DNA from: Acidovorax sp. KKS102
GTDB lineage: Bacteria > Pseudomonadota > Gammaproteobacteria > Burkholderiales > Burkholderiaceae_C
DNA length: 64,000 bases
Reading direction: 5' to 3'
Assembly: GCF_000302535.1 (NCBI RefSeq)
Contig: NC_018708.1
Coordinates: 3,968,001-4,032,000 of the forward strand
Part shown: piece after piece, positions 34,438 to 44,059 of the stretch
Layout: each line of letters begins with the position of its first letter
How positions within the stretch are numbered: position 1 is the stretch's first letter
Program-made: the position numbers and the translations under genes
The notes under the pieces: generated by a model
What the model saw: only the letters and a program-made list of their open reading frames with translations
Database searches by the model: none
Told to the model about the DNA's origin: nothing

Positions 34438-35316
34438 TCAGCGCGCAGCCAGCAACAAGAAGTCCTGCTCATAGCCCTTGAGTGATTGCGCCGCGCGCAG
34501 CCGGTGGGCTGGCGTCATGGCGTTGTGCAGGCGCGCAAACCCTTCGCAGCCCTCGGCCACCAGCGCTTGCGCGTAGCGCTGGTAGGCACCGTCCGGCGAC
34601 GTCACCACGCGGTCCAGAAAGCCCAGCATCAGCGTGCGGGCCTGGGCGGTGTTGCTGCGGTCGGCCTGGATGCTGCGCAGCACCTGCACCAGGTCCTTTT
34701 GCCGGCGCACGCGCTCGGCATAGGTGCGCTGCGGGTCGAAGACCGACTGGGCTACGAAGGCGCGCAACACGGCCTTCTGCGGCTCGTCCAGCGGGCCATA
34801 AAAGGTTTCGAGCCGCGATGAGAGGTCCTTGAAGCGGCGCTCGCGCAGCTTGTCGGGCGGCGGGTCCAGCCATTCGGATTTCCAGTCGGCATTGCTGTCG
34901 GCCTGCTTGCGCTCCAGGTTGCGGATCTGCGCCTCGGTCAGCTGCGACGCCAGCCACACCACCTTGGGCTCGGCCTGGGCCAGCACCTTATCTAACTGGG
35001 CGCGGGCTTTCTCGTAAATGCGGCAGGCCTGCTCGGCAGTGATGGTGGCAGGCAACTGCTGCTGCACCCTTTGCAACAGCTCGGCATGCTGGGGCAGCAT
35101 GGTGTCGCGGTGCCAGCGGTGCAGCTCGCCCAGGTCGCCACGCACGCGCTCTGTCTGCGCGTCCGACAGGTCAAGGTAACGGTTGAGCTGCCAGTACGCT
35201 AGGTGGGGTACCTGGTTGTAGGCCAGGCGCACCGTGCTGCAGCCCGCCAGCAATGCACCGGCCAAGGCCAGGGCGGCAATGCACAGGGTGGTGCGCAGGC
35301 GGGACACAGCGGGCAC
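34438..35316 (-). CDS. DUF6279-type lipoprotein
   Basis: 292 residues. Start GTG at 35316 (GGAG five bases before) gives a short signal peptide ending in the lipobox LAGALLAGCS, so the mature protein begins at Cys and is lipid-anchored. After that comes VRLAYNQVPHLAYWQLNRYL, the hallmark of DUF6279 lipoproteins, with a long helical body (DLSDAQTERVRGDL, LPQHAELLQRVQQQLPATIT). Function unknown. An ATG at 35382 would add an unlikely leader. It is alone on the minus strand. Confidence 0.82.
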   Translation of the reverse strand: MPAVSRLRTTLCIAALALAGALLAGCSTVRLAYNQVPHLAYWQLNRYLDLSDAQTERVRGDLGELHRWHRDTMLPQHAELLQRVQQQLPATITAEQACRIYEKARAQLDKVLAQAEPKVVWLASQLTEAQIRNLERKQADSNADWKSEWLDPPPDKLRERRFKDLSSRLETFYGPLDEPQKAVLRAFVAQSVFDPQRTYAERVRRQKDLVQVLRSIQADRSNTAQARTLMLGFLDRVVTSPDGAYQRYAQALVAEGCEGFARLHNAMTPAHRLRAAQSLKGYEQDFLLLAAR

Positions 35317-35498
35317 GGCAGCTCCAGAACAACGGGACAGTGCAGGATAGGCCCGAAGCCCGCCACGGCGGCCACAGGGCACGGATACCCCGGCCCGCAG
35401 ACCAGGATTTCACCCGGATGCGCCCCGGCCCGAACCCAGCCAGCCCAGCCAGTACAGCCCCATGAGGGCTGCGAACCAAAGACTGGGTGAGCTGGGAG

Positions 35499-35714
35499 TC
35501 AGTTGTCCTGTCGCCGGATCAACTGGCGGCCACTGGCGGTGATGGCCAGCTCGCCGCCCGTCCCCTTGGTGATGAAGCCCCATTCGAGCAGTCGCCCGGA
35601 GACATGGTCTTTGAGCGCATGGGGCAGCGTGATGACTTCGCCCATTTCAAGCTGCTTCAGTGTTTCGATCTCATCCACCGTGGGATCGAAATGCGGAGCG
35701 TGGTAAGTGGTCAT
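35499..35714 (-). CDS. conserved small protein of unknown function
   Basis: 71 residues from ATG 35714, ten bases after GGAG. The sequence reads MTTYHAPHFDPTVDEIETLK, then LEMGEVITLPHALKDHVSG, then RLLEWGFITKGTGGELAITA and SGRQLIRRQDN. The latter part resembles a small winged-helix (LLEWGFI..G..LAITASGRQL), which would suit a DNA-binding or adaptor role, but no family is certain. A longer frame to 35765 has no ribosome site. Confidence 0.62.
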   Translation of the reverse strand: MTTYHAPHFDPTVDEIETLKQLEMGEVITLPHALKDHVSGRLLEWGFITKGTGGELAITASGRQLIRRQDN

Positions 35715-35801
35715 GGGGGTCGCTCTCCAACAAGGTTGCTGAATGAAAGACAGACTTCCGCGCAACCAGATTAGTTCACCGCCCGGGTGGACGCAAGCGC
35801 A

Positions 35802-36746
35802 TCAACCCGCCACCGGGGCACCCGCCGTCTCGGCCATCTGCTGCAGCCAGCGCGCAAACGTGGCCAGCACCGGCGGCTGTGCCTGCGTGGGGCTGATGAG
35901 GTAGTACGCCCGCTCGCCGCGCAGCGGGCGGTTGCAGGCCACCACCAGCTCGCCGCTGGCAAGCTCTGCCTCGATGAGCAGCGGCGGGATCAGCGCCACG
36001 CCCATGCCATGCGTGGCGGCCACGGCCAGCATGGAGAACAGCTCGTAGCGCGGGCCATCGAGCGCATGCGGCGCATCCACTGCCATGGCCTCGAACCACT
36101 GGCGCCACCCATACGGGCGCGTGCTTTGCTGCAGCAGCGGCAGCTCGGCCAGCGCCTCGGCGGCCACGGGCTGGTGGGCGCGGCCCCGGCCCCGCGGCGC
36201 GGCGGATTCGAGCAGGCGCGGGCTGCACACGGGCACCACGTCTTCATGCATCAGCAGCTGGGCCTGTACGCCGGGCCAGTTGGCGACCTGCTCGGGCGTG
36301 CCCGCGTACAGCGCGGCATCAAACGTCGTGTCGGCAAACAAGAAAGGCCGCGTCTGCGTGTCAATGTGCACCACGATATCGGGATGCGCCTGCGCCAGCT
36401 GCGGCAGGCGCGGGATGAGCCAGCGCGTGGCAAAGGTGGGCACCGCGGCCAGCGTAAGGGTGCCGCCCTCGCCCTGGTGGGCCATCACGTCCAGCGTGTC
36501 GCGCTCCAGCCCCTGCAGCCAGCGCGCCACCTGGCGGCCATAGTGCGCGCCCGCAGGCGTCAGCACCACGCCGTGGCGCGTGCGGCGAAACAGTGCCACG
36601 CCCAAAAACTCTTCCAGCACCTGGATCTGGCGCGACACCGCGCTTTGGGTGAGCGACAGCTCCTGCGCGGCGCGGGTGTAGCTCTCGTGGCGGGCGGCCA
36701 CTTCAAAACAGGCTAGGGCCTGGGTCGATGGAATGTTGCGGCGCAT
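35802..36746 (-). CDS. LysR-type regulator next to glutaryl-CoA dehydrogenase
   Basis: 314 residues. A winged helix-turn-helix occupies residues 8-65 (ALACFEVAARHESYTRAAQE, LSLTQSAVSRQIQVLEEFLG) and a periplasmic-binding-like effector domain follows, ending near VATFARWLQQMAETAG. The GcvA-like sequence and the divergent position against gcdH (about 180 bases apart) suggest it controls that operon, probably with glutarate or glutaryl-CoA as signal. Start ATG 36746 is chosen because the frame beyond it (to 36926) reads as the intergenic region. Confidence 0.9.
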   Translation of the reverse strand: MRRNIPSTQALACFEVAARHESYTRAAQELSLTQSAVSRQIQVLEEFLGVALFRRTRHGVVLTPAGAHYGRQVARWLQGLERDTLDVMAHQGEGGTLTLAAVPTFATRWLIPRLPQLAQAHPDIVVHIDTQTRPFLFADTTFDAALYAGTPEQVANWPGVQAQLLMHEDVVPVCSPRLLESAAPRGRGRAHQPVAAEALAELPLLQQSTRPYGWRQWFEAMAVDAPHALDGPRYELFSMLAVAATHGMGVALIPPLLIEAELASGELVVACNRPLRGERAYYLISPTQAQPPVLATFARWLQQMAETAGAPVAG

Positions 36747-36924
36747 GATGAAGAGGAACTTGTGAAGAAGCCACCAGCCCTTGAAGCTGGCTGCGACAAG
36801 TATTCCATACATTCCATAAACGCATGTCTGGATGAAAAGAACTCGCTTGCGGGCCACCGCCCCCAGGCCTACGATACGTTCCAGATTCGTTTTTTTCTTC
36901 CCCCCTTCCGACCTGGAGACACAC

Positions 36925-38121
36925 ATGGCCCACGCCGCTTTTCAATGGGATGATCCTTTCCTCCTGAGCCAGCAACTGACCGACGACGAGCGCGCCATCC
37001 GCGACGCCGCCGCAGCGTATTGCCAGGACAAGCTGGCACCCCGCGTGCTGGACGCCTTCCGCCACGAAAAGATGGACGTGAGCATCTTCCGCGAGATGGG
37101 CGAAGTGGGCCTCTTGGGCCCCACCATCCCCGAGCAGTACGGCGGCCCCGGCCTGTCGTATGTGGCCTACGGTCTGATCGCCCGCGAAGTGGAGCGTGTG
37201 GATTCGGGCTATCGCTCGATGGCCAGCGTGCAGTCGTCGCTGGTGATGGTGCCCATTTATGAATTCGGCAGCGAAGCCCAGCGCCAGAAGTACCTGCCCA
37301 AGCTGGCGAGCGGCGAGTGGATTGGCTGCTTTGGCCTGACCGAGCCCGACCACGGCTCCGACCCCGGCAGCATGGCCACGCGCGCCTACAAGGTCGATGG
37401 TGGCTACAAGCTCAAGGGCAGCAAGATGTGGATCACCAACAGCCCCGTGGCCGACGTGTTCGTGGTCTGGGCCAAGGAAGTGTCCGAAGGCGGCGCCGTG
37501 GGCCCCATCCGCGGCTTTGTGCTGGAAAAGGGCATGAAGGGCCTGACAGCCCCTGCCATCCACGGCAAGGTGGGCCTGCGTGCGTCGATTACCGGCGAGA
37601 TCGTGATGGACGACGTGTTCGTGCCCGAAGAAAACGCCTTCCCTGAAGTGCAGGGCTTGAAGGGCCCCTTCACCTGCCTGAACAGCGCGCGCTACGGCAT
37701 CGCCTGGGGTGCGCTGGGTGCCGCCGAGTTCTGCTGGCACACCGCCCGCCAGTACACGCTGGACCGCAAGCAGTTTGGCCGCCCCCTGGCTGCCAACCAG
37801 CTCATCCAGAAGAAGCTGGCCGACATGCAGACCGAGATCGCCATCGGCCTGCAGGCCTGCCTGCAGTTTGGCCGCATGAAGGACGCGGGCACGGCCAGCG
37901 TGGAAGGCACTTCCATCATCAAGCGCAACAGCTGCGGCAAGGCGCTGGACATTGCCCGCCTGGCCCGCGACATGATGGGCGGCAACGGCATCAGCGACGA
38001 GTTCGGCGTGGCCCGCCACCTGGTGAACCTGGAAGTGGTGAACACCTACGAAGGCACGCACGATGTGCACGCCCTCATCCTGGGCCGCGCCCAGACGGGC
38101 ATCGCCGCGTTCGCCAACTGA
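36925..38121 (+). CDS. gcdH: glutaryl-CoA dehydrogenase
   Basis: 398 residues, the GcdH length. It oxidises and decarboxylates glutaryl-CoA to crotonyl-CoA in lysine, tryptophan and benzoyl-type degradation, using FAD. Seen are [74 protein letters not shown], and [20 protein letters not shown], with catalytic Glu 376 in [27 protein letters not shown] and HGSDPGSM are GcdH-specific phrases. TGGAGAC precedes ATG 36925. It is followed, after a terminator and repeat copy, by a CoA-transferase gene. Confidence 0.96.
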   Translation: MAHAAFQWDDPFLLSQQLTDDERAIRDAAAAYCQDKLAPRVLDAFRHEKMDVSIFREMGEVGLLGPTIPEQYGGPGLSYVAYGLIAREVERVDSGYRSMASVQSSLVMVPIYEFGSEAQRQKYLPKLASGEWIGCFGLTEPDHGSDPGSMATRAYKVDGGYKLKGSKMWITNSPVADVFVVWAKEVSEGGAVGPIRGFVLEKGMKGLTAPAIHGKVGLRASITGEIVMDDVFVPEENAFPEVQGLKGPFTCLNSARYGIAWGALGAAEFCWHTARQYTLDRKQFGRPLAANQLIQKKLADMQTEIAIGLQACLQFGRMKDAGTASVEGTSIIKRNSCGKALDIARLARDMMGGNGISDEFGVARHLVNLEVVNTYEGTHDVHALILGRAQTGIAAFAN

Positions 38122-38142
38122 TCGGCCTGCGCCCCGAGAACC

Positions 38143-38174
38143 GGCAAAAACACCGCCTTTGCGGTGTTTTTGCC
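38143..38174 (+). terminator. intrinsic terminator after gcdH
   Basis: GGCAAAAACACCGC and GCGGTGTTTTTGCC form a perfect 14-pair stem over CTTT, T-rich on the 3' side. Confidence 0.9.
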
Positions 38175-38224
38175 TTGTAGCGCTAGTCCATCATGCGCTG
38201 ACAGCTATTAATTTCATAGTAAAC
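38175..38224 (+). repeat. dispersed palindromic repeat
   Basis: TTGTAGCGCTAGTCCATCAT, then GCGCTGACAGCTATTAATTT and CATAGTAAAC. This copy is the clearest reference for the family; it ends just before the CoA-transferase start. Confidence 0.8.
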
Positions 38225-38229
38225 ACCCC

Positions 38230-39504
38230 ATGACCACCTCTTCTACCGCCCCAGGCGCCCTCGCAGGCATCAAGGTGCTCGACCTCTCCCGCGTGCTCGC
38301 GGGCCCCTGGTGCACGCAGGTGCTGGCCGACCTGGGCGCGGACGTGGTCAAGGTGGAGCGCCCCGGCGTGGGCGACGACACGCGCCAGTGGGGCCCGCCC
38401 TTCTTGAAGGACGCCGACGGCAACGACACGAACCAGGCCAGCTACTACACCGCCTGCAACCGCAACAAGCGCTCCGTCACCATCGACATGGCCTCGCCCG
38501 AGGGCCAGGCGCTCATCAGGCAAATGGCGCTGGAGGCGGACATCGTGGTGGAGAACTTCAAGGTCGGCGGCCTCAAGCAGTACGGCCTGGACCATGAAAG
38601 CCTGCGCGCACTCAACCCGCGCCTCATTTACTGCTCCGTCACCGGCTTTGGGCAAGACGGCCCGTATGCGGAACGCGCGGGCTACGACCTGATGGTGCAG
38701 GCCATGACGGGCCTGATGAGCATCACCGGCCAGGCCGACAACCAGCCCGGCGGTGGCCCCATGCGTGTGGGCGTGGCCGTCATCGACCTGTTCACCGGCC
38801 TCTACGCTAGCAACGCCATCCTGGCCGCGCTGCACGTGCGCGACAACGCGGTGAACGGCACGGGCCAGGGCCAGCACATCGACATGGCGCTGCTGGACGT
38901 AGGCATGGCCGTTCTGGCCAACCAGGCCTCGGGCTTTTTGGCCACCGGCAAAGCGCCCGGCCGTATGGGCAACAGCCACCCCAGCCTGGCGCCCTACCAA
39001 GATTTCCCCACCGCCGACGGCAACATGCTGCTGGCGATCGGCAACGACGGGCAGTTCCAGCGCTTTTGTGCAGCGGCCGAACAGCCCCAGTGGGCCAGCG
39101 ACCCGCGCTTTGCCACCAACACGCTGCGCGTGCAAAACCGTGCCGCACTGATCCCCGCCATGGAGGCCGTGACCCGCACGCGCACCACGGCCGACTGGAT
39201 CACGCTGCTGGAAAACAAGGCCGTGCCCTGCGGCCCCATCAACACCATCGCCCAGGCGTTTGACGACGCCCAGGTGCAGGCCCGTGGCCTGGCCGTGACG
39301 CTGCCGCGCTGGAAGGACGGCGAGGCCGCCACCGACAACGTGCAGCAGATCACCGGCGTGGCCAGCCCGCTGCGCCTGTCGGCCACCCCACCCGTGCTGC
39401 GCAATGCGCCACCGGCACTGGGCCAGCACACCGACGAGGTGCTGCGGGAGATGGGGCTGGATGCGGAGCGCATTGCTGCGCTGCGAGCCAGCGGGGTCGT
39501 GTAG
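38230..39504 (+). CDS. class III (CaiB/Frc-type) CoA-transferase, probably glutarate
   Basis: 424 residues. Family III transferases move CoA between acids via an aspartyl-CoA. Landmarks: [74 protein letters not shown], and the catalytic Asp near 186 in [13 protein letters not shown]. Adjacent to glutaryl-CoA dehydrogenase, it most likely activates glutarate with succinyl-CoA (like human SUGCT), feeding GcdH; the substrate is inferred from context. A repeat copy and terminator separate the two genes, so the operon link is partial. Confidence 0.88.
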   Translation: MTTSSTAPGALAGIKVLDLSRVLAGPWCTQVLADLGADVVKVERPGVGDDTRQWGPPFLKDADGNDTNQASYYTACNRNKRSVTIDMASPEGQALIRQMALEADIVVENFKVGGLKQYGLDHESLRALNPRLIYCSVTGFGQDGPYAERAGYDLMVQAMTGLMSITGQADNQPGGGPMRVGVAVIDLFTGLYASNAILAALHVRDNAVNGTGQGQHIDMALLDVGMAVLANQASGFLATGKAPGRMGNSHPSLAPYQDFPTADGNMLLAIGNDGQFQRFCAAAEQPQWASDPRFATNTLRVQNRAALIPAMEAVTRTRTTADWITLLENKAVPCGPINTIAQAFDDAQVQARGLAVTLPRWKDGEAATDNVQQITGVASPLRLSATPPVLRNAPPALGQHTDEVLREMGLDAERIAALRASGVV

Positions 39505-39547
39505 CCAGCCCTCACCGCATCGGCTTGCGCGATGCCCTGACCACCCC

Positions 39548-39580
39548 ACGGCCTTGCCCTCACCGGCAAGGCCGTTTTGT
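39548..39580 (+). terminator. intrinsic terminator after the CoA-transferase gene
   Basis: ACGGCCTTGCC (39548-39558) pairs with GGCAAGGCCGT (39565-39575), then TTTGTTT. The rest of the gap to the next gene (to 39784) holds an AT-rich stretch (39640-39680) that probably contains the chemoreceptor promoter. Confidence 0.9.
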
Positions 39581-39784
39581 TTATCCAAGCCGCATTTCGT
39601 CAGCGACTGGCCTGATTCCGCACATGCCTGCCCCACGGCAAAAAGACATATACAAAAATTTACATCTCTCTCCATAATCCCGAAAAGACCTCGCCTGCGG
39701 CCCCGCGTGTCAGCGAGCCATTGGACCAGGATGGCGGCCCCCAAGCCCCAACGCTACGTTTCTTGGACCCTCAAGGAGTTCCTC

Positions 39785-41386
39785 ATGAAGCTCAGCCTCA
39801 AGCTCCCCCTGGCCTTCACCGTGTCGCTGCTCTTGCTGTTTGCAGCGGCCCTGTTTGGCATCAGCCGTCTGAACCAGGCGCTCGACACCTACCAGACCAC
39901 GGTGGCCCAGAGCTTTGAGCATGAGCGCATGGCGGCGGGCATGCTCAACAACTTCAAGGTGCAGGTGCAGGAGTGGAAAAACGTGCTGCTGCGCGGCAAG
40001 GACCCGGCCCAGCTCACGCGCTATTGGGCCGCGTTTGAAAAGCGGGAACAGACCATCAAGGACGAGGCGCAAAAGCTCGTCGCCGCCCTGCCCCCGGGCG
40101 AGGGCCGCGAACGCGTGTTGCAGTTTGCCCAGGCCCACGAACGCATGGGCACCGCCTACCGCAAGGGGTTGGAAGCCTTCAAGGCCGCCGACCACGACCC
40201 ACAGGCGGGCGACAAGGCCGTGGCGGGCATGGACCGCGAGCCCTCGCAACTGCTGGACCAGGCGGGCGACCTGATCGCAAAGGCCAGCAGCGCCGTGGCC
40301 GAACGTGCCGCCGCCACTGCGCAGCGCGCCACCACCATCAGCCTGGTGGTGATGCTGGTGGTGTGCGCGCTGGGCATAGCAGGCGCCATTGCCTTCAGCC
40401 GCACGGTGGTGAACCCGCTGGACAACGCGGTGCGCGTGTCGCAGGCCGTGGCCAGCGGCGACCTGACGGTGGCGCGCCATGTGCAGGGCAAGGACGAGAT
40501 CGCCCTGCTGCTGAACGCGCTGCACGGCATGCAGAAAAGCCTGTCGCAGGTGGTGAGCAACGTACGCAACAACGCCGACAGCGTGGCCGCTGCCAGCACC
40601 GAGATCGCGCTGGGCAACAACGACCTGAGCGCCCGCACCGAGCAGCAGGCCAGTGCGCTGGAGGAAACATCGGCATCGATGGAAGAACTCAGCTCCACCG
40701 TGCAGGCCAATGCCGAAAACGCCCGCACCGCCAACCAGCTGGCCGTGAGCGCCAGCACCGTGGCCGTGCAAGGCGGCGACGTGGTGGCCGAGGTGGTGAC
40801 CACCATGAAGGGCATCAACGACAGCAGCAAGAAGATCGCCGACATCATCTCGGTCATCGATGGCATCGCCTTTCAGACCAACATCCTCGCGCTGAACGCC
40901 GCCGTGGAGGCCGCCCGTGCAGGCGAACAGGGACGCGGCTTTGCGGTGGTGGCCAGCGAGGTGCGCAACCTCGCCCAGCGCAGCGCGGACGCCGCCAAGG
41001 AGATCAAGACCCTGATCCACGCCAGCGTGGAGCGTGTGGAGCTGGGTACCACGCTGGTGGACAAGGCCGGCGCGACGATGAACGAGGTGGTGAGCGCCAT
41101 CCGCCGCGTGACCGACATCGTGGGCGAGATCAGCGCCGCCAGCAGCGAGCAAAGCGCGGGCGTGGCCCAGGTGGGCGAAGCGGTGATGCAGATGGACCAG
41201 GCCACGCAGCAAAACGCGGCGTTGGTCGAACAAAGCGCAGCAGCTGCCGACAGCCTGAAGATGCAGGCGCAGCAGCTGGTGCAGGCGGTGGCAGTGTTCC
41301 GGCTGGCAGATGCGCAGACGAGCCCGTCCACCGCCTCCCGCATGCCCACTGCGGGCCAACGCCAGCCCCGGTTGGCCGCAAGCTGA
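39785..41386 (+). CDS. methyl-accepting chemotaxis protein
   Basis: 533 residues from ATG 39785 behind AAGGAG. Layout: membrane helix 1 (about 8-27), periplasmic four-helix ligand domain (about 30-185), membrane helix 2 (about 190-212), HAMP (213-265) and the signalling hairpin with tip [40 protein letters not shown] is the classic tip signature. Gln/Glu methylation segments ([20 protein letters not shown]) mark it as adaptable. The ligand is unknown. Upstream AAAAATTT and CCATAA at 39649-39676 could be a weak flagellar sigma-28 site, but that is speculative. Confidence 0.95.
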   Translation: MKLSLKLPLAFTVSLLLLFAAALFGISRLNQALDTYQTTVAQSFEHERMAAGMLNNFKVQVQEWKNVLLRGKDPAQLTRYWAAFEKREQTIKDEAQKLVAALPPGEGRERVLQFAQAHERMGTAYRKGLEAFKAADHDPQAGDKAVAGMDREPSQLLDQAGDLIAKASSAVAERAAATAQRATTISLVVMLVVCALGIAGAIAFSRTVVNPLDNAVRVSQAVASGDLTVARHVQGKDEIALLLNALHGMQKSLSQVVSNVRNNADSVAAASTEIALGNNDLSARTEQQASALEETSASMEELSSTVQANAENARTANQLAVSASTVAVQGGDVVAEVVTTMKGINDSSKKIADIISVIDGIAFQTNILALNAAVEAARAGEQGRGFAVVASEVRNLAQRSADAAKEIKTLIHASVERVELGTTLVDKAGATMNEVVSAIRRVTDIVGEISAASSEQSAGVAQVGEAVMQMDQATQQNAALVEQSAAAADSLKMQAQQLVQAVAVFRLADAQTSPSTASRMPTAGQRQPRLAAS

Positions 41387-41417
41387 CATGGCGCGGCCAT
41401 TTCAAGCCCAATCGGCC

Positions 41418-41468
41418 TGAAGCGCTAGTGCATCATGCGCCAGTAGCTACCAAAATAGTAGCAAATGG
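41418..41468 (+). repeat. dispersed palindromic repeat
   Basis: TGAAGCGCTAGTGCATCATG, CGCCAGTAGCTACCAAAATA, GTAGCAAATGG. It lies between the chemoreceptor stop and the stop of ribH on the other strand. Confidence 0.75.
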
Positions 41469-41475
41469 CGCCTTC

Positions 41476-42027
41476 TCAGGCTTCAGCCAGCGCAGGGGTT
41501 GCCTGCTGCACAGTCGCCAGCGTGGGCGAGGCCAGCTTGCGCAGGTAGGCCATGGTCTGCAGGCAGGCCTGGGCCACCTCAGTGCCCTTCTTCACGAAAT
41601 GCTCGCGGAAGAAGCGCACATGGTCCTCGTGGTCGTGGAAGTCGCGCGGCGTGAGCACGGCCGACATCACGGGCACCTCGGTGTCGAGCTGCACGCGCAT
41701 CAGGCCGTCGATGACGGCGGTGGTGACAAACTCGTGGCGGTAGATGCCGCCGTTGACCACCAGCGCACAGGCCACGATGGCGTCGTAGCGCCCGCTGCGC
41801 GCGAGCTTGCGGGCCAAAAGCGGAATCTCGAACGCACCGGGCACATCGAACAGCGCCACCTGCGCGGGCGGCAGGCCGTGGCGGTCGAACTCGGCCAGGG
41901 CGGCGTCGCGGGCCTGGTGCACGATGTCCTGGTGCCAGCTGGCACTGATGATGGCCACGCGGGCGCCACGGTGGGCGGCGACGGGGGCCAGGGGAGAGAC
42001 GGAAGAAGTAGCAGAAGACTGATTCAT
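41476..42027 (-). CDS. ribH: 6,7-dimethyl-8-ribityllumazine synthase, type 2
   Basis: 183 residues from ATG 42027, six bases after GAGGA. It joins ribityl-aminouracil with dihydroxybutanone phosphate in riboflavin synthesis. The catalytic-site phrases ISASWHQDIVHQARD, FDVPGAFEIPLLARKLA, VVNGGIYRHEFVTTAVIDGL and DTEVPVMSAVLTPRDFHDHE are those of the RibH2 (decameric) class. That class usually coexists with an ordinary RibH in the rib operon elsewhere. Here it stands alone on the minus strand, preceded by a full FMN riboswitch. A longer frame upstream to 42156 reads through the leader and is not coding. Confidence 0.93.
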   Translation of the reverse strand: MNQSSATSSVSPLAPVAAHRGARVAIISASWHQDIVHQARDAALAEFDRHGLPPAQVALFDVPGAFEIPLLARKLARSGRYDAIVACALVVNGGIYRHEFVTTAVIDGLMRVQLDTEVPVMSAVLTPRDFHDHEDHVRFFREHFVKKGTEVAQACLQTMAYLRKLASPTLATVQQATPALAEA

Positions 42028-42182
42028 GGGTTCCTCAAAACAGGTCGTACCAGAATCAGGGCGCGCGCGAGCACTGCACCTGCACAGGGCGGCGCAGGCC
42101 TCAGGCGCTGACCAGCGGGCAAAAAGCACGCAAGCAAACGCCAAAGGCCCAGCCACCCATGGCGGGTGCTGTGGGTTTCGCG

Positions 42183-42344
42183 ATCTCTTTCATCCGGACT
42201 GTGACCGTCGGCTCTGGTTTCGCACCAGATCTGCTGACCCTGCAGGCCTGTTCCGAAGAACGGCTCCGCAGGCGCTCGCGGGCTCTTGCCAGCCTTTCAG
42301 CCAACAAATACCGCCGGTGGGGAATTCCGCCCCGCCCTGAGAAC
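42183..42344 (-). promoter_or_regulatory. FMN riboswitch (RFN element)
   Basis: Read on the minus strand it holds the conserved RFN blocks in order: TCAGGGCGGGGCGGAATTCC, CCACCGGCGGTAT, AGAGCCCGCGAGCGCC, GGTCAGCAGATCTGGTG, CCAGAGCCGACGGTCACAG and TCCGGATGAAAGAGA. It lies 156 bases before ribH. When FMN binds, such elements lower expression by a terminator or by masking the ribosome site; bulged stem arms near 42150-42178 may be the switch, but the mechanism is not certain. The variable loop (with a GTTCTTCGGAAC hairpin) is intact. Confidence 0.95.
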
Positions 42345-42484
42345 GCTGTCGGCCCCGAAGGTCATTCGGGGCCGACGGGTGAGATTTTAGGCGGGTGGAT
42401 GGCTCGATGCCGTCGCGCAGGCGATTGCCTGCACTGGCAGTGGCGGCTTCTGGGGCTCGGGGTGTGCAGAACGCCGATGCCTGC

Positions 42485-42970
42485 TCAGCGCACGCGCTGA
42501 AACCCGCCTTCGGCCCAGGCCGCTGCGCTGGCGGGCGTGAGCTTGAAGGTGGGCGGCGCGGACGCACGGGCAAGCTCTTCACCCAGCTCGTCCTGCGCGC
42601 TCAGCGTGGCTGTGGCGCCTTCTTCATCGGGCACGATGACCAACGCCACGCGCAAGCGCTGGCCGTCGGCGGTGGTGATGTGCACGCTTTTGTTCAGCTG
42701 CGCGTGCAGTTGCTGCTCATGGCGGCGCACCACCTCGCTCGCGGTCTTGACCAGGGTGTGGAAGGCCGACACATCGAGCGGCTTGGGGTTCTTCTTGTCG
42801 CGGCCCATGGTCCAGGGGCCCACCAGTGCGGGCTCGGCCTCGCCCTTCAAGGTCATGGCCACGGCCCAGCCATCGTCGTCCTCGTTCTTGATGACCTGCG
42901 CCGTCCAGCGCCCGTCGCTCCAGCAGCGGGGTTCCTGGATGGTGTCGGGCGTGTCGTGTGCGTCGGTCAT
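42485..42970 (-). CDS. conserved protein of unknown function
   Basis: 161 residues from ATG 42970 (MTDAHDTPDTIQEPRCWSDG); a longer frame starts at 43048 but has no better site. It is a soluble alpha/beta-like protein with RWTAQVIKNEDDDGWAVAMT, VGPWTMGRDKKNPKPL, TLVKTASEVVRRHEQQLHAQ and RVALVIVPDEEGATATLSA. I do not recognise a family; similar proteins occur in Comamonadaceae. It lies between the riboswitch-ribH unit and a LysR gene. A near-perfect 27-base palindrome 65 bases upstream may regulate it. Confidence 0.7.
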   Translation of the reverse strand: MTDAHDTPDTIQEPRCWSDGRWTAQVIKNEDDDGWAVAMTLKGEAEPALVGPWTMGRDKKNPKPLDVSAFHTLVKTASEVVRRHEQQLHAQLNKSVHITTADGQRLRVALVIVPDEEGATATLSAQDELGEELARASAPPTFKLTPASAAAWAEGGFQRVR

Positions 42971-43034
42971 GGAGAAAAAGGCCTGGATTGCGGGAAAGGG
43001 CGCAGAGCATAACGGCAGGGCCCGGTGGCCCTGA

Positions 43035-43061
43035 TTTTCAATAACCATTGGTTATCGAAAA
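43035..43061. promoter_or_regulatory. 27-bp imperfect palindrome, LysR-type box
   Basis: The core ATAACCA-T-TGGTTAT (43041-43055) is a perfect inverted repeat containing T-N11-A, the LysR binding signature. TTTTCA and CGAAAA extend it with one mismatch. It lies between the hypothetical gene (start 42970) and the 3' end of the LysR gene (stop at 43085). Confidence 0.55.
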
Positions 43062-43084
43062 GACCACGCATGGCGCAGGCTTGG

Positions 43085-44059
43085 TTACTCGCCCAAAACG
43101 TCCGGCGCCACCCCCGCCGTTTCACGCAGCACGTCGATAAAGGCCTGGGCCGAGGGCGTGGGCGGCTCGCCCAGGCGGGTGATGAGGCCATAGCTGGGCA
43201 TGCGGTCGGGCAGCTCAACGGGGATGCGCGAGAGCAGGCCCCGGTCCACGTATTTCTGGATCAGCGCGGCAGGCTGCAGCGACATCATGTGCGTGGTGTT
43301 CATCAGCTCCAGCGCAAACAAAAAGGACGGCGTCTCCACCACCCCCGCCGTGAGCGCCAGGCCCGCGCCGCCAAACAGGTCGTCCGACACCTTGCGCACG
43401 GCCGTGGAGGCGGGGTACAGAATCCACGGCCAGTGCGCCAGCTCGGTCAGGGACAGGTCGGTGGCGCCGCGCAGCGGGTGGTGCTGTCCGCCCACCACAT
43501 GCAGCGGCTCGGCCGACAGGTGCTCGTAGTGGAACTGGCTGCGCTGGTCCTCGGTGGTGAAGCGGCCAATCATCAGATCGATCTTGCGTTCGGCCAACCA
43601 GGCGATGAGCTGGTCGCTGCTCTGCTCCAGGATCTTGATGACCAAGAGGGGCCGCAGGCGCTGGATCTCGACCACCGACGCCACCAGCACATGCGCAGCC
43701 GACCCGGTGATGGCGCCCACCGTCACATGGCCGTGGCCGCCCTGCTTGAGCGCGTTGAACTCGTCGACAAACTTGCGCTGCCCATCGAGCGCGGCGCTGG
43801 CGTAGCGCAGCGTGAAGAGCCCCAGCTCGTTGGGCCGCATGCCGCGCGAGAGGCGGTCGAACAGGCGCGCCTCCAGGATCTCCTCGATGTCCATCAGGAT
43901 CTTGGTGGCCGCAGGCTGCGTGACGTGCATCTGCTCGGCCGTGAGCCGCAGATTGCGCGTGCGGCCCAGGATGTCCAGAAACTGCAAATGCCGAAAGCGC
44001 AGCCGCGCGCAGGCCTGCGCCAAAGACAAGGGTTTACCCGGAAATTCGTCTGGACTCAT
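43085..44059 (-). CDS. LysR-type regulator, GbpR-like
   Basis: 324 residues from ATG 44059 (MSPDEFPGKPL); a Met at 44089 is possible and neither has a ribosome site. The helix-turn-helix is within RHLQFLDILGRTRNLRLTAE and QMHVTQPAATKILMDIEEIL. The phrase FRHLQFLDILGRTRNLRLTA with ATKILMDIEE resembles the GbpR group, regulators of sugar transport and sugar-acid catabolism. It is divergent from the TRAP/dehydratase operon by 155 bases, so regulation of that operon is likely. An inverted 9-bp pair (TTGGAATGG at 44067, CCATTCCAA at 44191) spans the gap. Confidence 0.88.
   Translation of the reverse strand: MSPDEFPGKPLSLAQACARLRFRHLQFLDILGRTRNLRLTAEQMHVTQPAATKILMDIEEILEARLFDRLSRGMRPNELGLFTLRYASAALDGQRKFVDEFNALKQGGHGHVTVGAITGSAAHVLVASVVEIQRLRPLLVIKILEQSSDQLIAWLAERKIDLMIGRFTTEDQRSQFHYEHLSAEPLHVVGGQHHPLRGATDLSLTELAHWPWILYPASTAVRKVSDDLFGGAGLALTAGVVETPSFLFALELMNTTHMMSLQPAALIQKYVDRGLLSRIPVELPDRMPSYGLITRLGEPPTPSAQAFIDVLRETAGVAPDVLGE

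Noticed and set aside
39710-41389. A 559-codon minus-strand frame
   Set aside because: Antisense shadow of the chemoreceptor gene, with low-complexity His/Leu/Ala-rich product and no ribosome site.
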